Source of the DNA: Thiobacillus sp. UBA6918
GTDB lineage: Bacteria; Pseudomonadota; Gammaproteobacteria; Burkholderiales; Thiobacillaceae
Reading direction: 5' to 3'
Length of the DNA: 24,978 nt
Assembly (NCBI GenBank): GCA_002450925.1
Contig: DKAU01000019.1
Span: 13,806 to 38,783, forward strand
In this document: positions 14,771 through 22,370 of the stretch, piece by piece
Numbering within the stretch: the first letter of the stretch is position 1
How the letters are laid out: every line of letters starts with the position of its first letter
Made by a program: the position numbers and the translations under genes
The notes under the pieces: generated by a model
What the model saw: the letters and a program-made list of their open reading frames with translations, nothing else
Databases searched by the model: none
Told to the model about the DNA's origin: nothing

Positions 14771-15931
14771 ATGAATTTGCATGAATTCCAAGCCAAGGAT
14801 CGATTGAGGCAGTTTCAGATTGCCACTCCTCGCGGAGAAGCTGCCTCTACGCCGGAAGCGGCGCGCCAAATAGCTGAAAGTATTGGAGGCAAAACCTGGG
14901 TTGTGAAGGCACAGGTGCACGCCGGCGGCCGTGGAAAGGCCGGTGGCGTGAAAATTGCCAAAGGTTTGGATGATGTCGTCAATATAGCTTCTTCGCTTCT
15001 GGGCAAACCGCTCGTTACCTATCAGAATGCCCCGGACGGTCAGCCTGTTAACCAGGTGTTGGTGGAAGAGACGCTGGACATCGAGCGTGAGTTGTATCTT
15101 TCACTCCTCGTTGACCGGGAGGCTGAAAAAATTGCCGTGGTGGCTTCCGCCGCTGGCGGCATGGAAATTGAGGAAGTAGCGCGGGCAACGCCGGAAAAAA
15201 TCCTCAAGGTGCATTGTGATCCGGTAAACGGCCTGATGCCTTACCAGTGCAGAGAACTTGCTTTCGGGCTGGGCCTGAAGGCGGAAGCCTTCCAGGATTT
15301 CTGCAAACTGCTGCCCTCACTCTATCGGTTGTTTGTCGAAACCGATCTTTCGCTGCTGGAAATCAATCCGCTTATCGTGACGAATGTAAATCGCGTGTTG
15401 CCGCTCGACTGCAAGATGAGTGTGGACGACAACGCCCTCTATCGCCAGAAAGTTCTGGCCGATCTGAATGACATGAGCCAGATCGATTCAAAAGAGGCGC
15501 TAGCGCACGAAGCGGGCATCAACTACATCGCGCTCTCTGGCAATATCGGATGCATGGTCAACGGCGCAGGGCTCGCCATGGCAACCATGGACCTGATCAA
15601 GCTGCATGGCGGAGAGCCGGCAAACTTCCTCGATGTGGGTGGCGGTGCAACGGCGGAGACCGTGGCCAAGGCCTTTAAGATCATTCTGGCAGATGCCAAA
15701 GTGAAAGCAGTGTTGGTGAACATTTTCGGCGGCATCATGCGCTGCGACATCATCGCCGAAGGCATCATCACTGCAGTGAAGGAAGTTGGTGTGAAAATTC
15801 CTGTGGTCGTTCGTCTCGAAGGAACCAACGTCGACCTGGGCAAGCAAAAGCTAAAGGAAAGCGGATTGGCCATTATTACTGCCGACGATCTGACTGATGC
15901 AGCCAAGCGTGCGGTAGGGGCAGCAGCATGA
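14771..15931 (+). CDS. sucC: Succinate-CoA ligase (ADP-forming), beta subunit
   Basis: With SucD it converts succinyl-CoA to succinate with ATP or GTP formation in the TCA cycle. The 386-residue protein begins MNLHEFQAK, the family's N-terminus, so the start is secure although the preceding bases are pyrimidine-rich with no Shine-Dalgarno. The ATP-grasp domain shows VHAGGRGKAGGVK and LLEINPL. The C-terminal ligase domain has NGAGLAMATMDLIKLHGG, FLDVGGGA and NIFGGIMRCD. It follows tRNA-Thr by 106 bases that hold only a short imperfect hairpin (CTTGC/GCAAG, 14693-14711). Its stop overlaps the sucD start by four bases (ATGA), giving the usual coupled pair. Confidence 0.97.
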   Translation: MNLHEFQAKDRLRQFQIATPRGEAASTPEAARQIAESIGGKTWVVKAQVHAGGRGKAGGVKIAKGLDDVVNIASSLLGKPLVTYQNAPDGQPVNQVLVEETLDIERELYLSLLVDREAEKIAVVASAAGGMEIEEVARATPEKILKVHCDPVNGLMPYQCRELAFGLGLKAEAFQDFCKLLPSLYRLFVETDLSLLEINPLIVTNVNRVLPLDCKMSVDDNALYRQKVLADLNDMSQIDSKEALAHEAGINYIALSGNIGCMVNGAGLAMATMDLIKLHGGEPANFLDVGGGATAETVAKAFKIILADAKVKAVLVNIFGGIMRCDIIAEGIITAVKEVGVKIPVVVRLEGTNVDLGKQKLKESGLAIITADDLTDAAKRAVGAAA

Positions 15932-16809
15932 GCATCCTGATCAGTAAGGAAACAAAGGTGATCTGCCAGGGCTTCACTGGGAAACAGGGTACTTTCCATT
16001 CCGAACAGGCCATTGCCTACGGCACCACGATGGTGGGCGGTGTCACGCCCGGAAAAGGCGGACAAACTCATCTGGATCTTCCGGTATTTAACACGGTGAA
16101 GGATGCCGTACGAGACACTGGCGCCAACGCTTCGGTAATTTACGTACCCGCAGCTTTTGCCGCTGATTCCATACTGGAAGCAGCCAATGCTGGTATCGAA
16201 GTCATTGTCTGCATCACTGAGGGCGTGCCAGTACTGGACATGATGAAAGTGAGGTCTGCGCTTGAATCAACAGGGTCAAAGCTGATTGGGCCAAACTGCC
16301 CGGGCATCATTACTTCCGGTGAATGCAAGATCGGCATCATGCCCGGTTTCATCCACCAGAAGGGCAAGGTCGGCATTGTGTCCCGATCTGGCACGCTGAC
16401 CTACGAGGCCGTATGGCAAACCACCAAGGCAGGTCTTGGTCAGACCACCTGCGTCGGCATCGGGGGAGATCCGATCAAGGGACTGGATTTCATCGATTGC
16501 CTGGAAATGTTCCAGAATGATCCCGAAACGGAAGCCATCATCATGGTGGGCGAGATCGGCGGCACGCGCGAGGAAGAGGCGGCCGAGTATATCCAGTCAA
16601 ATGTCACCAAGCCCGTGGCCGGTTATATTGCTGGCCTGACGGCGCCCAAGGGCAAGCGCATGGGCCACGCTGGTGCAATCATTGCTGGTGGCAAAGGAAC
16701 GGCGGACGCAAAGATCGCCGCACTAGAGAAAGCTGGTGTCGTGGTTGCGCGCAGCCCCGCCGGTATCGGTGACGCCATGCTTCAAGCCATCAACGACAGA
16801 GCGAATTGA
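15928..16809 (+). CDS. sucD: Succinate-CoA ligase (ADP-forming), alpha subunit
   Basis: This 293-residue subunit binds CoA and carries the phosphohistidine that relays phosphate to the nucleotide. The CoA-binding Rossmann start is present (GFTGKQGTFH, GGVTPGKGG), as are GPNCPGIITSGECKIGIMPG and the active-site block GHAGAIIAGGKGTADAK with the phosphorylated histidine. Length is normal. It overlaps sucC by four bases, and its TGA shares one base with the nadE ATG (TGATG). Transcription therefore appears continuous into NAD synthesis. Confidence 0.97.
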   Translation: MSILISKETKVICQGFTGKQGTFHSEQAIAYGTTMVGGVTPGKGGQTHLDLPVFNTVKDAVRDTGANASVIYVPAAFAADSILEAANAGIEVIVCITEGVPVLDMMKVRSALESTGSKLIGPNCPGIITSGECKIGIMPGFIHQKGKVGIVSRSGTLTYEAVWQTTKAGLGQTTCVGIGGDPIKGLDFIDCLEMFQNDPETEAIIMVGEIGGTREEEAAEYIQSNVTKPVAGYIAGLTAPKGKRMGHAGAIIAGGKGTADAKIAALEKAGVVVARSPAGIGDAMLQAINDRAN

Positions 16810-18419
16810 TGAAGCTGGCAATCGCCCAACTGAATCTCACTGTTGGTGACATAAGGGGCAACGCGTCGAAGATACGGTCTGCAGCGGAAGAGGCCAGGGT
16901 TGCAGGCGCATCTCTGCTGCTTACACCCGAAATGTCGATTTGCAGCTACCCCCCCGAGGATCTGGTGCTGCGCGAAGATTTTTGTGCCTCCTGCGAACAG
17001 GAAGTGAAAAACCTGGCAGCGACGGTGACGGATATCACGTTGATCGTCGGGTTCCCTCATCGAGTGAATAACCATTGTTTTAACGCTGCAGCTGTGCTGC
17101 AGGGTGGACGAATTGCAGCGATATACCACAAGCAGAAGTTGCCGAATCATTCCGTTTTTGACGAAATTCGCACATTCAAACCGGGTGAGTCGGCCTGCGT
17201 GTTTGATTGTGAAGGCGTTCGTTTCGGGCTTAACATTTGTGGAGACATCTGGGAGCCGGGGCCGGCTGAATTGGCCGCTGCCGCCGGCGCGCAGGTGCTG
17301 CTGGTACCTAATGCTTCTCCTTTTCATGTCAACAAACGTACTGAAAGGCATTTGGTGGTCGGGCAGAGGGTCGCAGCTGCTGGCATACCGGTTGTCTATT
17401 GCAACCTTGTCGGGGGGCAGGACGAACTGTTGTTTGATGGTGCTTCTTTTGTCATGAATGGAAGAGGTGACATCACCCAGCAACTGCCAGCCTGGGAAGA
17501 GGGTGTTTACATCGTTGAACTTGATGGCGGTACGCCTGTTATGGGCCATCAGGAAGCAGAGCCGAATTTGGAATCGGATATCTACCAGGCTCTGGTAACG
17601 GGGGTTCGCGACTACACCAACAAGAATGGATTCCCTAGCGTGATATTGGGGCTTTCAGGTGGAATCGATTCCGCACTGACCATGGCTATTGCGGTTGATG
17701 CGCTTGGTGCGGAGCGCGTACATGCCGTGATGATGCCCTCGGAGTTTACAGCCAGCATCAGCCTCGACCTTGCGATGGAAATGGCGGAGATACTTGGCGT
17801 CAAATACAGTGAAATCGCCATTAAACCGATTTACGATGTATACATCGAACAATTGGCTGATGCGTTTGACCAACTGCCGTTTGATACTACAGAAGAAAAC
17901 ATCCAGGCCCGAGTACGTGGAAACCTGCTGATGGCCCTGTCGAACAAATTTGGACACCTTGTGTTGACTACTGGCAACAAGAGCGAAATGGCAACCGGCT
18001 ATGCCACGCTCTATGGTGACATGGCAGGCGGCTTTGCGGTTCTGAAGGACGTTCCCAAGACCATGGTCTACAGGCTGTCCAATTACCGAAACAGTCTTTC
18101 CCGAGTCATTCCGCAGCACATCATCGACCGTGCGCCGTCGGCTGAGTTAAGACCCGATCAGACTGACCAGGATTCGTTGCCTCCATATGACATACTCGAT
18201 AACATCGTGGAGGCTTATGTGGAACATGATTTGTCTGCAACTGATATTGTTGCGCAGGGATTTGATCCTGCGACTGTAAAGAAGGTGATTCGTCTCATCA
18301 ATTTGTCGGAATACAAGCGTCGCCAGTCTGCTCCGGGGGTGCGAATCACCCCGCGCAATTTTGGCAAGGATCGCCGCTATCCGATAACATCCAGATATCG
18401 CCCCGAAGAAAACCTGTAG
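16809..18419 (+). CDS. nadE: Glutamine-dependent NAD+ synthetase
   Basis: It makes NAD+ from deamido-NAD+, ATP and ammonia drawn from glutamine. I chose ATG 16809 (536 residues) over a TTG one codon earlier, because it overlaps the sucD stop. The N-terminal nitrilase-type amidase has its full triad: E41 (LLTPEMS), K108 (YHKQKLPNHSVFDE) and C144 (LNICGDIWEP). The C-terminal synthetase has the P-loop LSGGIDSAL (SGGIDS 283-288) and TTGNKSEMATGYATLYGD. This is the two-domain NadE2 form, so it does not depend on free ammonia. The PII gene glnB follows after 11 bases. PII control of this enzyme class has been reported in Azospirillum. Confidence 0.96.
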   Translation: MKLAIAQLNLTVGDIRGNASKIRSAAEEARVAGASLLLTPEMSICSYPPEDLVLREDFCASCEQEVKNLAATVTDITLIVGFPHRVNNHCFNAAAVLQGGRIAAIYHKQKLPNHSVFDEIRTFKPGESACVFDCEGVRFGLNICGDIWEPGPAELAAAAGAQVLLVPNASPFHVNKRTERHLVVGQRVAAAGIPVVYCNLVGGQDELLFDGASFVMNGRGDITQQLPAWEEGVYIVELDGGTPVMGHQEAEPNLESDIYQALVTGVRDYTNKNGFPSVILGLSGGIDSALTMAIAVDALGAERVHAVMMPSEFTASISLDLAMEMAEILGVKYSEIAIKPIYDVYIEQLADAFDQLPFDTTEENIQARVRGNLLMALSNKFGHLVLTTGNKSEMATGYATLYGDMAGGFAVLKDVPKTMVYRLSNYRNSLSRVIPQHIIDRAPSAELRPDQTDQDSLPPYDILDNIVEAYVEHDLSATDIVAQGFDPATVKKVIRLINLSEYKRRQSAPGVRITPRNFGKDRRYPITSRYRPEENL

Positions 18420-18430
18420 GAGACCGCGAA

Positions 18431-18769
18431 ATGAAAAAGATTGAAGCCATTATCAAGCCATTCAAACTCGACGAAGTGCGGGAAGCATTGTCTGAAATTG
18501 GCGTCACCGGGTTAACTGTTACCGAGGTTAAAGGATTTGGCCGTCAGAAGGGCCATACCGAGCTTTATCGCGGCGCAGAGTACGTTGTGGACTTTCTTCC
18601 CAAGTTGAAGCTTGAACTGGTGGTCGCAGAGGACAATACGGAACGCGCGGTGGAAGCCATTATCAATGCAGCACGCACCGGAAAGATCGGTGACGGCAAG
18701 ATCTTCGTCTCCAGTGTTGAGCAGGTCGTCCGCATTCGTACAGGAGAGTCCGGAGAAGCCGCGATCTAG
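18431..18769 (+). CDS. glnB: Nitrogen regulatory protein PII
   Basis: PII proteins are trimeric sensors of 2-oxoglutarate, ATP/ADP and, through uridylylation, glutamine. They control glutamine synthetase adenylylation, NtrB and other targets. The 112-residue length is exact for the family. MKKIEAIIKPFKLDEV starts the protein, and the T-loop GFGRQKGHTELYRGAEY includes the uridylylated Y51. TGKIGDGKIFV and the C-terminal RIRTGE are nucleotide-binding parts. The T-loop and the tail (GEAAI) look more like GlnB than GlnK, and no amtB follows. AGGAGA precedes the ATG by seven bases, at the end of nadE. A strong terminator closes the unit. Confidence 0.96.
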   Translation: MKKIEAIIKPFKLDEVREALSEIGVTGLTVTEVKGFGRQKGHTELYRGAEYVVDFLPKLKLELVVAEDNTERAVEAIINAARTGKIGDGKIFVSSVEQVVRIRTGESGEAAI

Positions 18770-18793
18770 AATTTAGACTACACGGGACAAAAG

Positions 18794-18820
18794 AAAACGC
18801 CGGGCAAGCCGGCGTTTTTT
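18794..18820. terminator. Rho-independent terminator between glnB and bamD, bidirectional
   Basis: AACGCCGG (18796-18803) pairs with CCGGCGTT (18809-18816) around a GCAAG loop and is followed by more T for a run of six. Upstream, AAAAGAAAA gives a T-rich tail when read on the minus strand. The hairpin can therefore end both the plus-strand sucC-glnB transcript and the minus-strand bamD transcript. Confidence 0.9.
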
Positions 18821-18839
18821 GTGGGCAAAAGGTCTGTAT

Positions 18840-19670
18840 CTACCAGAACTTCCACCAGGCCTTGTCTGTCAGATCGACGCCTTTGGCATATTTGCTGTTT
18901 GGATAATTGAGCTTTAGCACCTTAAGGGCATCGTCCCTGAGGTCTTTGATGCCCAGTTTGTCGTATGCCACTACCATGACGGCAAGTGCCTCCTCGATGG
19001 AGGGGGTTTCAGGGTAGTTGGTAACGACGCTTTTGGCCCGGTTGGCTGCGGCAACGTAGGCTTCGCGCTTCAGATAGTACTTGGCAACATGGATCTCGTG
19101 CGCCGAAATCGCGTTGACCAGGTATTTCATGCGAGCACTTGAGTCCTCTGCATATTTGCTCTCTGGAAAGAGAGTTACGAGTTCCTTGAAGGCGTTGAAT
19201 GAGTCTCTTGCAGCCTTGGGGTCACGCTCGCTCATGTCCTGATTGGAAAGTTGCGAAAGCAGGCTCAGATCCTCCGTGAAGTTGGCCAGACCCTTCAGAT
19301 AGTATGCATAATCGACGTTAGGGTGGTTGGGATGCAGCTTGATGAAGCGGTCGCAGGCGGCAATGGCGGAAATCGGTTCACTGTCCTTGTAGTAGGCATA
19401 CGCAATTTCAAGCTGGGCCTGCTGGGCGTAGCGGCCGTAAGGGTAGCGGGCTTCGAGGGTTTCGTATAATTTCACGGCATGCTCGTAGTCACCGTCATTA
19501 AGGCTACCCTTGGCTTCTGAGTAAAGCCTTTGGGCAGACCAGCCCGCGGTTTCATCCTGTACCTCGGGCAACAGGCCGCAGCCAGATAGCCCCAGGCTGA
19601 TAAAAAATAGGGCAAACGCAGTTCGCCAAGCGTTGTTGTGGCGAGAAGTAATCAGGAGTTTTAGGGTCAT
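18840..19670 (-). CDS. bamD: Outer membrane protein assembly factor BamD
   Basis: BamD is the essential lipoprotein partner of BamA in inserting beta-barrel proteins into the outer membrane. The 276-residue precursor has a lipoprotein signal with lipobox LSGC (lipidated C31). Tetratricopeptide repeats follow, recognisable in LYSEAKGSLNDGDYEHAVKL, RYPYGRYAQQAQLEIAYAYY and VDYAYYLKGLANF. No other in-frame ATG precedes the signal peptide, so the start is fixed. It forms a CATG shared head to head with the rluD ATG. No Shine-Dalgarno is visible. The promoter must lie inside rluD. A terminator lies just beyond the stop. Confidence 0.95.
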   Translation of the reverse strand: MTLKLLITSRHNNAWRTAFALFFISLGLSGCGLLPEVQDETAGWSAQRLYSEAKGSLNDGDYEHAVKLYETLEARYPYGRYAQQAQLEIAYAYYKDSEPISAIAACDRFIKLHPNHPNVDYAYYLKGLANFTEDLSLLSQLSNQDMSERDPKAARDSFNAFKELVTLFPESKYAEDSSARMKYLVNAISAHEIHVAKYYLKREAYVAAANRAKSVVTNYPETPSIEEALAVMVVAYDKLGIKDLRDDALKVLKLNYPNSKYAKGVDLTDKAWWKFW

Positions 19671-20649
19671 GACTGACTTGGAATTGGACGACGAAGAGGA
19701 TTATAAGGGAATTTCCGCACCCGAGCCGTGGCATGGTGAAGTACCCCCGGCGTTGGCAGGTATCCGGCTTGATAACGCCCTGGCTACCATGCTTCCCGAG
19801 TATTCCCGCAATCGGCTCCAGAACTGGATTCGCACCGGAAATGTTCTGGTAAATGGCCAGGCTATAGGTGTTCGCGACAAGGTTTGGGGCGGCGAGTCTG
19901 TCACGGTATTCCCGGAAGCCGATCCCGCTACCGGGCCGGACGAACCGGAGGATATCCCGCTCGATATCGTTTTCGAAGACCCGGCAATCATCATCATTAA
20001 CAAGCCAGCAGGCCTTGTGGTGCATCCTGGCAACGGCAACCACAAGGGCACGCTGTTGAACGCATTGTTGCATCATTCGCCGGGAGCAGCAGACCTGCCG
20101 CGCGCGGGCATCGTGCACCGGCTGGACAAGGACACCTCGGGACTGATGGTGGTGGCCAAAACGCTCAAGGCACATACTGATCTGGTCAGACAGATGCATG
20201 GGCGCACGGTCAAACGTGAATACCTGGCCCTGGTACAGGGTGAACTGGACCGGGCCGGCACAGTGAATGCTCCTTTGGCGCGTGACCCCATACAACGCAC
20301 CAAGCGTACGGTTCACCCGATGGGCAAACAGGCCATCACCCATTACACCATCGAGGAACGCTTTCCCAGCGCGACTTTGTTGAGATGCGGTCTGGAAACT
20401 GGCAGGACACACCAGATACGCGTGCATATGAAGCACATCGGCCATCCGCTGTTGGGCGACAAAACCTATTCAAACGTGCGTCGTGGCCGGGGTATGGCCT
20501 TTCCCCGCCAGGCATTGCATGCCACCAAACTGGCCCTTAATCATCCCTACACCGGCGAACGCATGGAGTGGGAAGTACCATTGCCGCAGGATATGGAAGT
20601 ATTGCTCGAACTTATGCGTGCTGGGGGCACATGGGGGGGCACCGAGTAG
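19669..20649 (+). CDS. rluD: 23S rRNA pseudouridine synthase RluD
   Basis: It makes pseudouridines in helix 69 of 23S rRNA (E. coli positions 1911, 1915 and 1917). From ATG 19669 the protein is 326 residues, the same size as the E. coli enzyme. An N-terminal S4 RNA-binding domain (about 31-80: GIRLDNALATMLPEYSRNRL, IRTGNVLVNGQ) precedes the catalytic domain. That has NKPAGLVVHPG (111-121), the catalytic HRLDKDTSG (150-158, Asp153) and GRTHQIRVHMKHIGHPLLGD near the end. AGGAG stands ten bases before the chosen ATG; an upstream TTG (19633) is less likely. It is divergent from bamD with overlapping start codons and is followed by pgeF, the same neighbourhood as in E. coli. Confidence 0.95.
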   Translation: MTDLELDDEEDYKGISAPEPWHGEVPPALAGIRLDNALATMLPEYSRNRLQNWIRTGNVLVNGQAIGVRDKVWGGESVTVFPEADPATGPDEPEDIPLDIVFEDPAIIIINKPAGLVVHPGNGNHKGTLLNALLHHSPGAADLPRAGIVHRLDKDTSGLMVVAKTLKAHTDLVRQMHGRTVKREYLALVQGELDRAGTVNAPLARDPIQRTKRTVHPMGKQAITHYTIEERFPSATLLRCGLETGRTHQIRVHMKHIGHPLLGDKTYSNVRRGRGMAFPRQALHATKLALNHPYTGERMEWEVPLPQDMEVLLELMRAGGTWGGTE

Positions 20650-20675
20650 CTCCCTCAAACCCTGTAATTCCATCC

Positions 20676-21413
20676 ATGCAACTCATCAAACCTGACTGGC
20701 CTGCACCACATAAAATTCATGCCCTGATAACCACCCGAGAGGGCGGAACAAGCCAACGACCTTTTGATGGGTTCAATCTTGCCGACCACGTTGGCGACGA
20801 CCCCAAGGCAGTGAGCGAGAATCGTGAATGTTTGCGCGCCATCCTCCCTTCGGAACCCAAGTGGTTGAAACAGGTGCATGGCAACGTTGTGGCCCAGGTC
20901 GATAAACTGGATCAACCGGTTGAGGCTGATGCGAGTGTCGCTTTCAGGGATGGCGTGGTATGTGCCGTGTTAACTGCCGATTGCCTGCCGGTGCTGTTTT
21001 GCGATTTGAAGGGGAGTCGAGTTGCGGCTGCCCATGCTGGCTGGCGCGGGCTGGCAGCGGGTGTGTTGGAGAGCAGCGTGTCAGCAATGCAATGCAATCC
21101 CGCCGACATCATGGCCTGGTTGGGCCCGGCGATCGGGCCGCAGGCTTTTGAAGTGGGTGAGGAAGTGCGAGAAGCGTTTGTAAGTGATTTGCCCGTGGCT
21201 ACAGAAGCTTTTATGGGAGTCCGGCCTGGTAAATGGCTTGCCGACATCTACGAACTGGCCAGACTGCGGCTGGCGCGTGCCGGAGTATCCCAAGTTTTTG
21301 GTGGTGGATACTGCACCTATACTGATGCCGAACGTTTCTACTCTTACCGTCGCGACAAAACCACCGGTCGAATTGCTTCACTGATATGGATACAGGGCGG
21401 TGATCCTGCTTAA
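20676..21413 (+). CDS. pgeF: Peptidoglycan editing factor / purine nucleoside phosphorylase-like protein (YfiH family)
   Basis: YfiH-family proteins have been described as zinc-dependent purine nucleoside enzymes, as multicopper polyphenol oxidases and, in E. coli, as PgeF, which removes misincorporated serine-containing peptidoglycan precursors. The metal ligands are all present: H68 (KQVHGN), C103 (TADCLPV) and H120 (AHAGWRG). The chosen ATG gives 245 residues, matching the family (MQLIKPDWPAP); a longer in-frame ORF begins inside rluD but adds an unrelated 36 residues. No Shine-Dalgarno is visible. It follows rluD by 26 bases, the conserved rluD-pgeF order. Confidence 0.93.
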   Translation: MQLIKPDWPAPHKIHALITTREGGTSQRPFDGFNLADHVGDDPKAVSENRECLRAILPSEPKWLKQVHGNVVAQVDKLDQPVEADASVAFRDGVVCAVLTADCLPVLFCDLKGSRVAAAHAGWRGLAAGVLESSVSAMQCNPADIMAWLGPAIGPQAFEVGEEVREAFVSDLPVATEAFMGVRPGKWLADIYELARLRLARAGVSQVFGGGYCTYTDAERFYSYRRDKTTGRIASLIWIQGGDPA

Positions 21414-21418
21414 TCCCT

Positions 21419-21424
21419 TATAAT
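21419..21424 (+). promoter_or_regulatory. Candidate -10 box for the ZIP transporter
   Basis: TATAAT lies just after the pgeF stop and 28 bases before the ZIP ATG. The -35 position (21396-21401) reads GGCGGT, which is poor. The expected leader is pyrimidine-rich (CTCTTTTTGGCTTTC) and has no Shine-Dalgarno. No zinc-regulator palindrome was recognised nearby. Confidence 0.4.
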
Positions 21425-21452
21425 CCTCGCCTCTTTTTGGCTTTCTTTATAC

Positions 21453-22226
21453 ATGACATCACTCACCTGGATTCTTGCTGCCACATTGCTGGGCGGTGTA
21501 CTGAGCGTGATCCTGGCAGGCGTATTCGCCTTTGCAGCACGTCCGGCCTGGGTGCCTCGGCTGGTCAGTTTTGCTGTTGGTACGTTGTTAGGCGCAGTGT
21601 TTCTCGAAATCCTTCCACATGCACTGGAGTATGGTAAGGCGCAGTCTGTAGCGGTCTCTGTGCTGATTGGTTTGCTGGCTTTCTTCGTGCTTGAGAAACT
21701 GGTGCTGTGGCGGCACTGCCATCATGAAAGCTGTGAAGTCCACGGAGTGGAAGCCAGTGAGCATGACCACACTCATCATAGAGCCGGCCTCATGATCCTG
21801 GTGGGCGACACCTTCCACAATTTCGTCGACGGCATCCTCATTGCCGGGGCTTTTCTAGCTGACACACAGCTTGGTCTGGTGACTGCGCTGGCCATCATTG
21901 CTCACGAACTTCCTCAGGAAGTGGGTGATTTTCTTGTATTGCTGCACTCGGGCTATACAAAGTCACGCGCGATGTTCTTCAACCTGCTTTCCAGCCTGGC
22001 AATGGTCATGGGCGGCTTGCTGGGCTATCTGGCTCTTGCTGGCATGAATGAACTGACCCCTTACCTGCTTGGTGTGGCCGCTTCCAGCATGATTTACGTT
22101 GCCGTGGCTGACCTGATACCCGGCTTGCACAAACGGCCGGAGTTGTCCGCCACGCTGGAGCAGGTGTTACTGATTCTCGCCGGTATCACTCTTATCGGCA
22201 TAGTCGGCCATGCGTCTGGCGTGTGA
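21453..22226 (+). CDS. ZIP family divalent metal transporter
   Basis: ZIP proteins carry zinc, iron or related divalent ions into the cytoplasm. The 257-residue protein has about eight membrane helices. The binuclear metal site motifs are in helix 4, HNFVDG (122-127), and helix 5, HELPQE (151-156). The loop between helices 3 and 4 (88-109) is rich in histidine, with RHCHH and HDHTHH plus two cysteines, a likely metal-binding cytoplasmic segment. The substrate cannot be told from sequence. The gene follows pgeF by 39 bases. Its last 60 bases overlap a small convergent gene. The start is the only ATG before the first helix. Confidence 0.92.
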   Translation: MTSLTWILAATLLGGVLSVILAGVFAFAARPAWVPRLVSFAVGTLLGAVFLEILPHALEYGKAQSVAVSVLIGLLAFFVLEKLVLWRHCHHESCEVHGVEASEHDHTHHRAGLMILVGDTFHNFVDGILIAGAFLADTQLGLVTALAIIAHELPQEVGDFLVLLHSGYTKSRAMFFNLLSSLAMVMGGLLGYLALAGMNELTPYLLGVAASSMIYVAVADLIPGLHKRPELSATLEQVLLILAGITLIGIVGHASGV

Positions 22227-22370
22227 GCGTCGTGGGGCATCCAACAGGTAGACAACAAGGGCAATCAGGCCGCTTCCAAAAATCAGGACCATTACACCCT
22301 TGAACATGGACTCCGCCGTCACCACCATCATCAGCAACAGGTAAAGCAGGGCAATCAGGACAACATACAT
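22167..22370 (-). CDS. Small conserved membrane protein, function unknown
   Basis: This 67-residue protein has two predicted membrane helices (about 2-18 and 24-43), then a basic stretch (APRRSHARR) and a polar, acidic tail ending DTGENQ. The MYVVLIALLY opening and the two-helix plan resemble small proteins I remember beside rimO in betaproteobacteria; that is memory, not a search. The N-terminus shares a CATG with the rimO start on the other strand, and the 3' 60 bases overlap the ZIP gene, so only about 140 bases are free of other genes. Shine-Dalgarno support is weak. No function is proposed. Confidence 0.65.
   Translation of the reverse strand: MYVVLIALLYLLLMMVVTAESMFKGVMVLIFGSGLIALVVYLLDAPRRSHARRMADYADKSDTGENQ

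Noticed and set aside
16782..17549. 255-codon minus-strand frame within nadE
   Set aside because: Opposes the conserved amidase domain of NadE and lacks recognisable features.
18360..18400. Possible sigma-54 promoter (TGGCAAGG) before glnB
   Set aside because: The downstream TTGCA element at the required spacing is missing and the site lies inside the nadE coding end.
19552..20445. 297-codon minus-strand frame across bamD and rluD
   Set aside because: It lies over RluD catalytic motifs and the bamD signal peptide in a different frame; low-complexity shadow.
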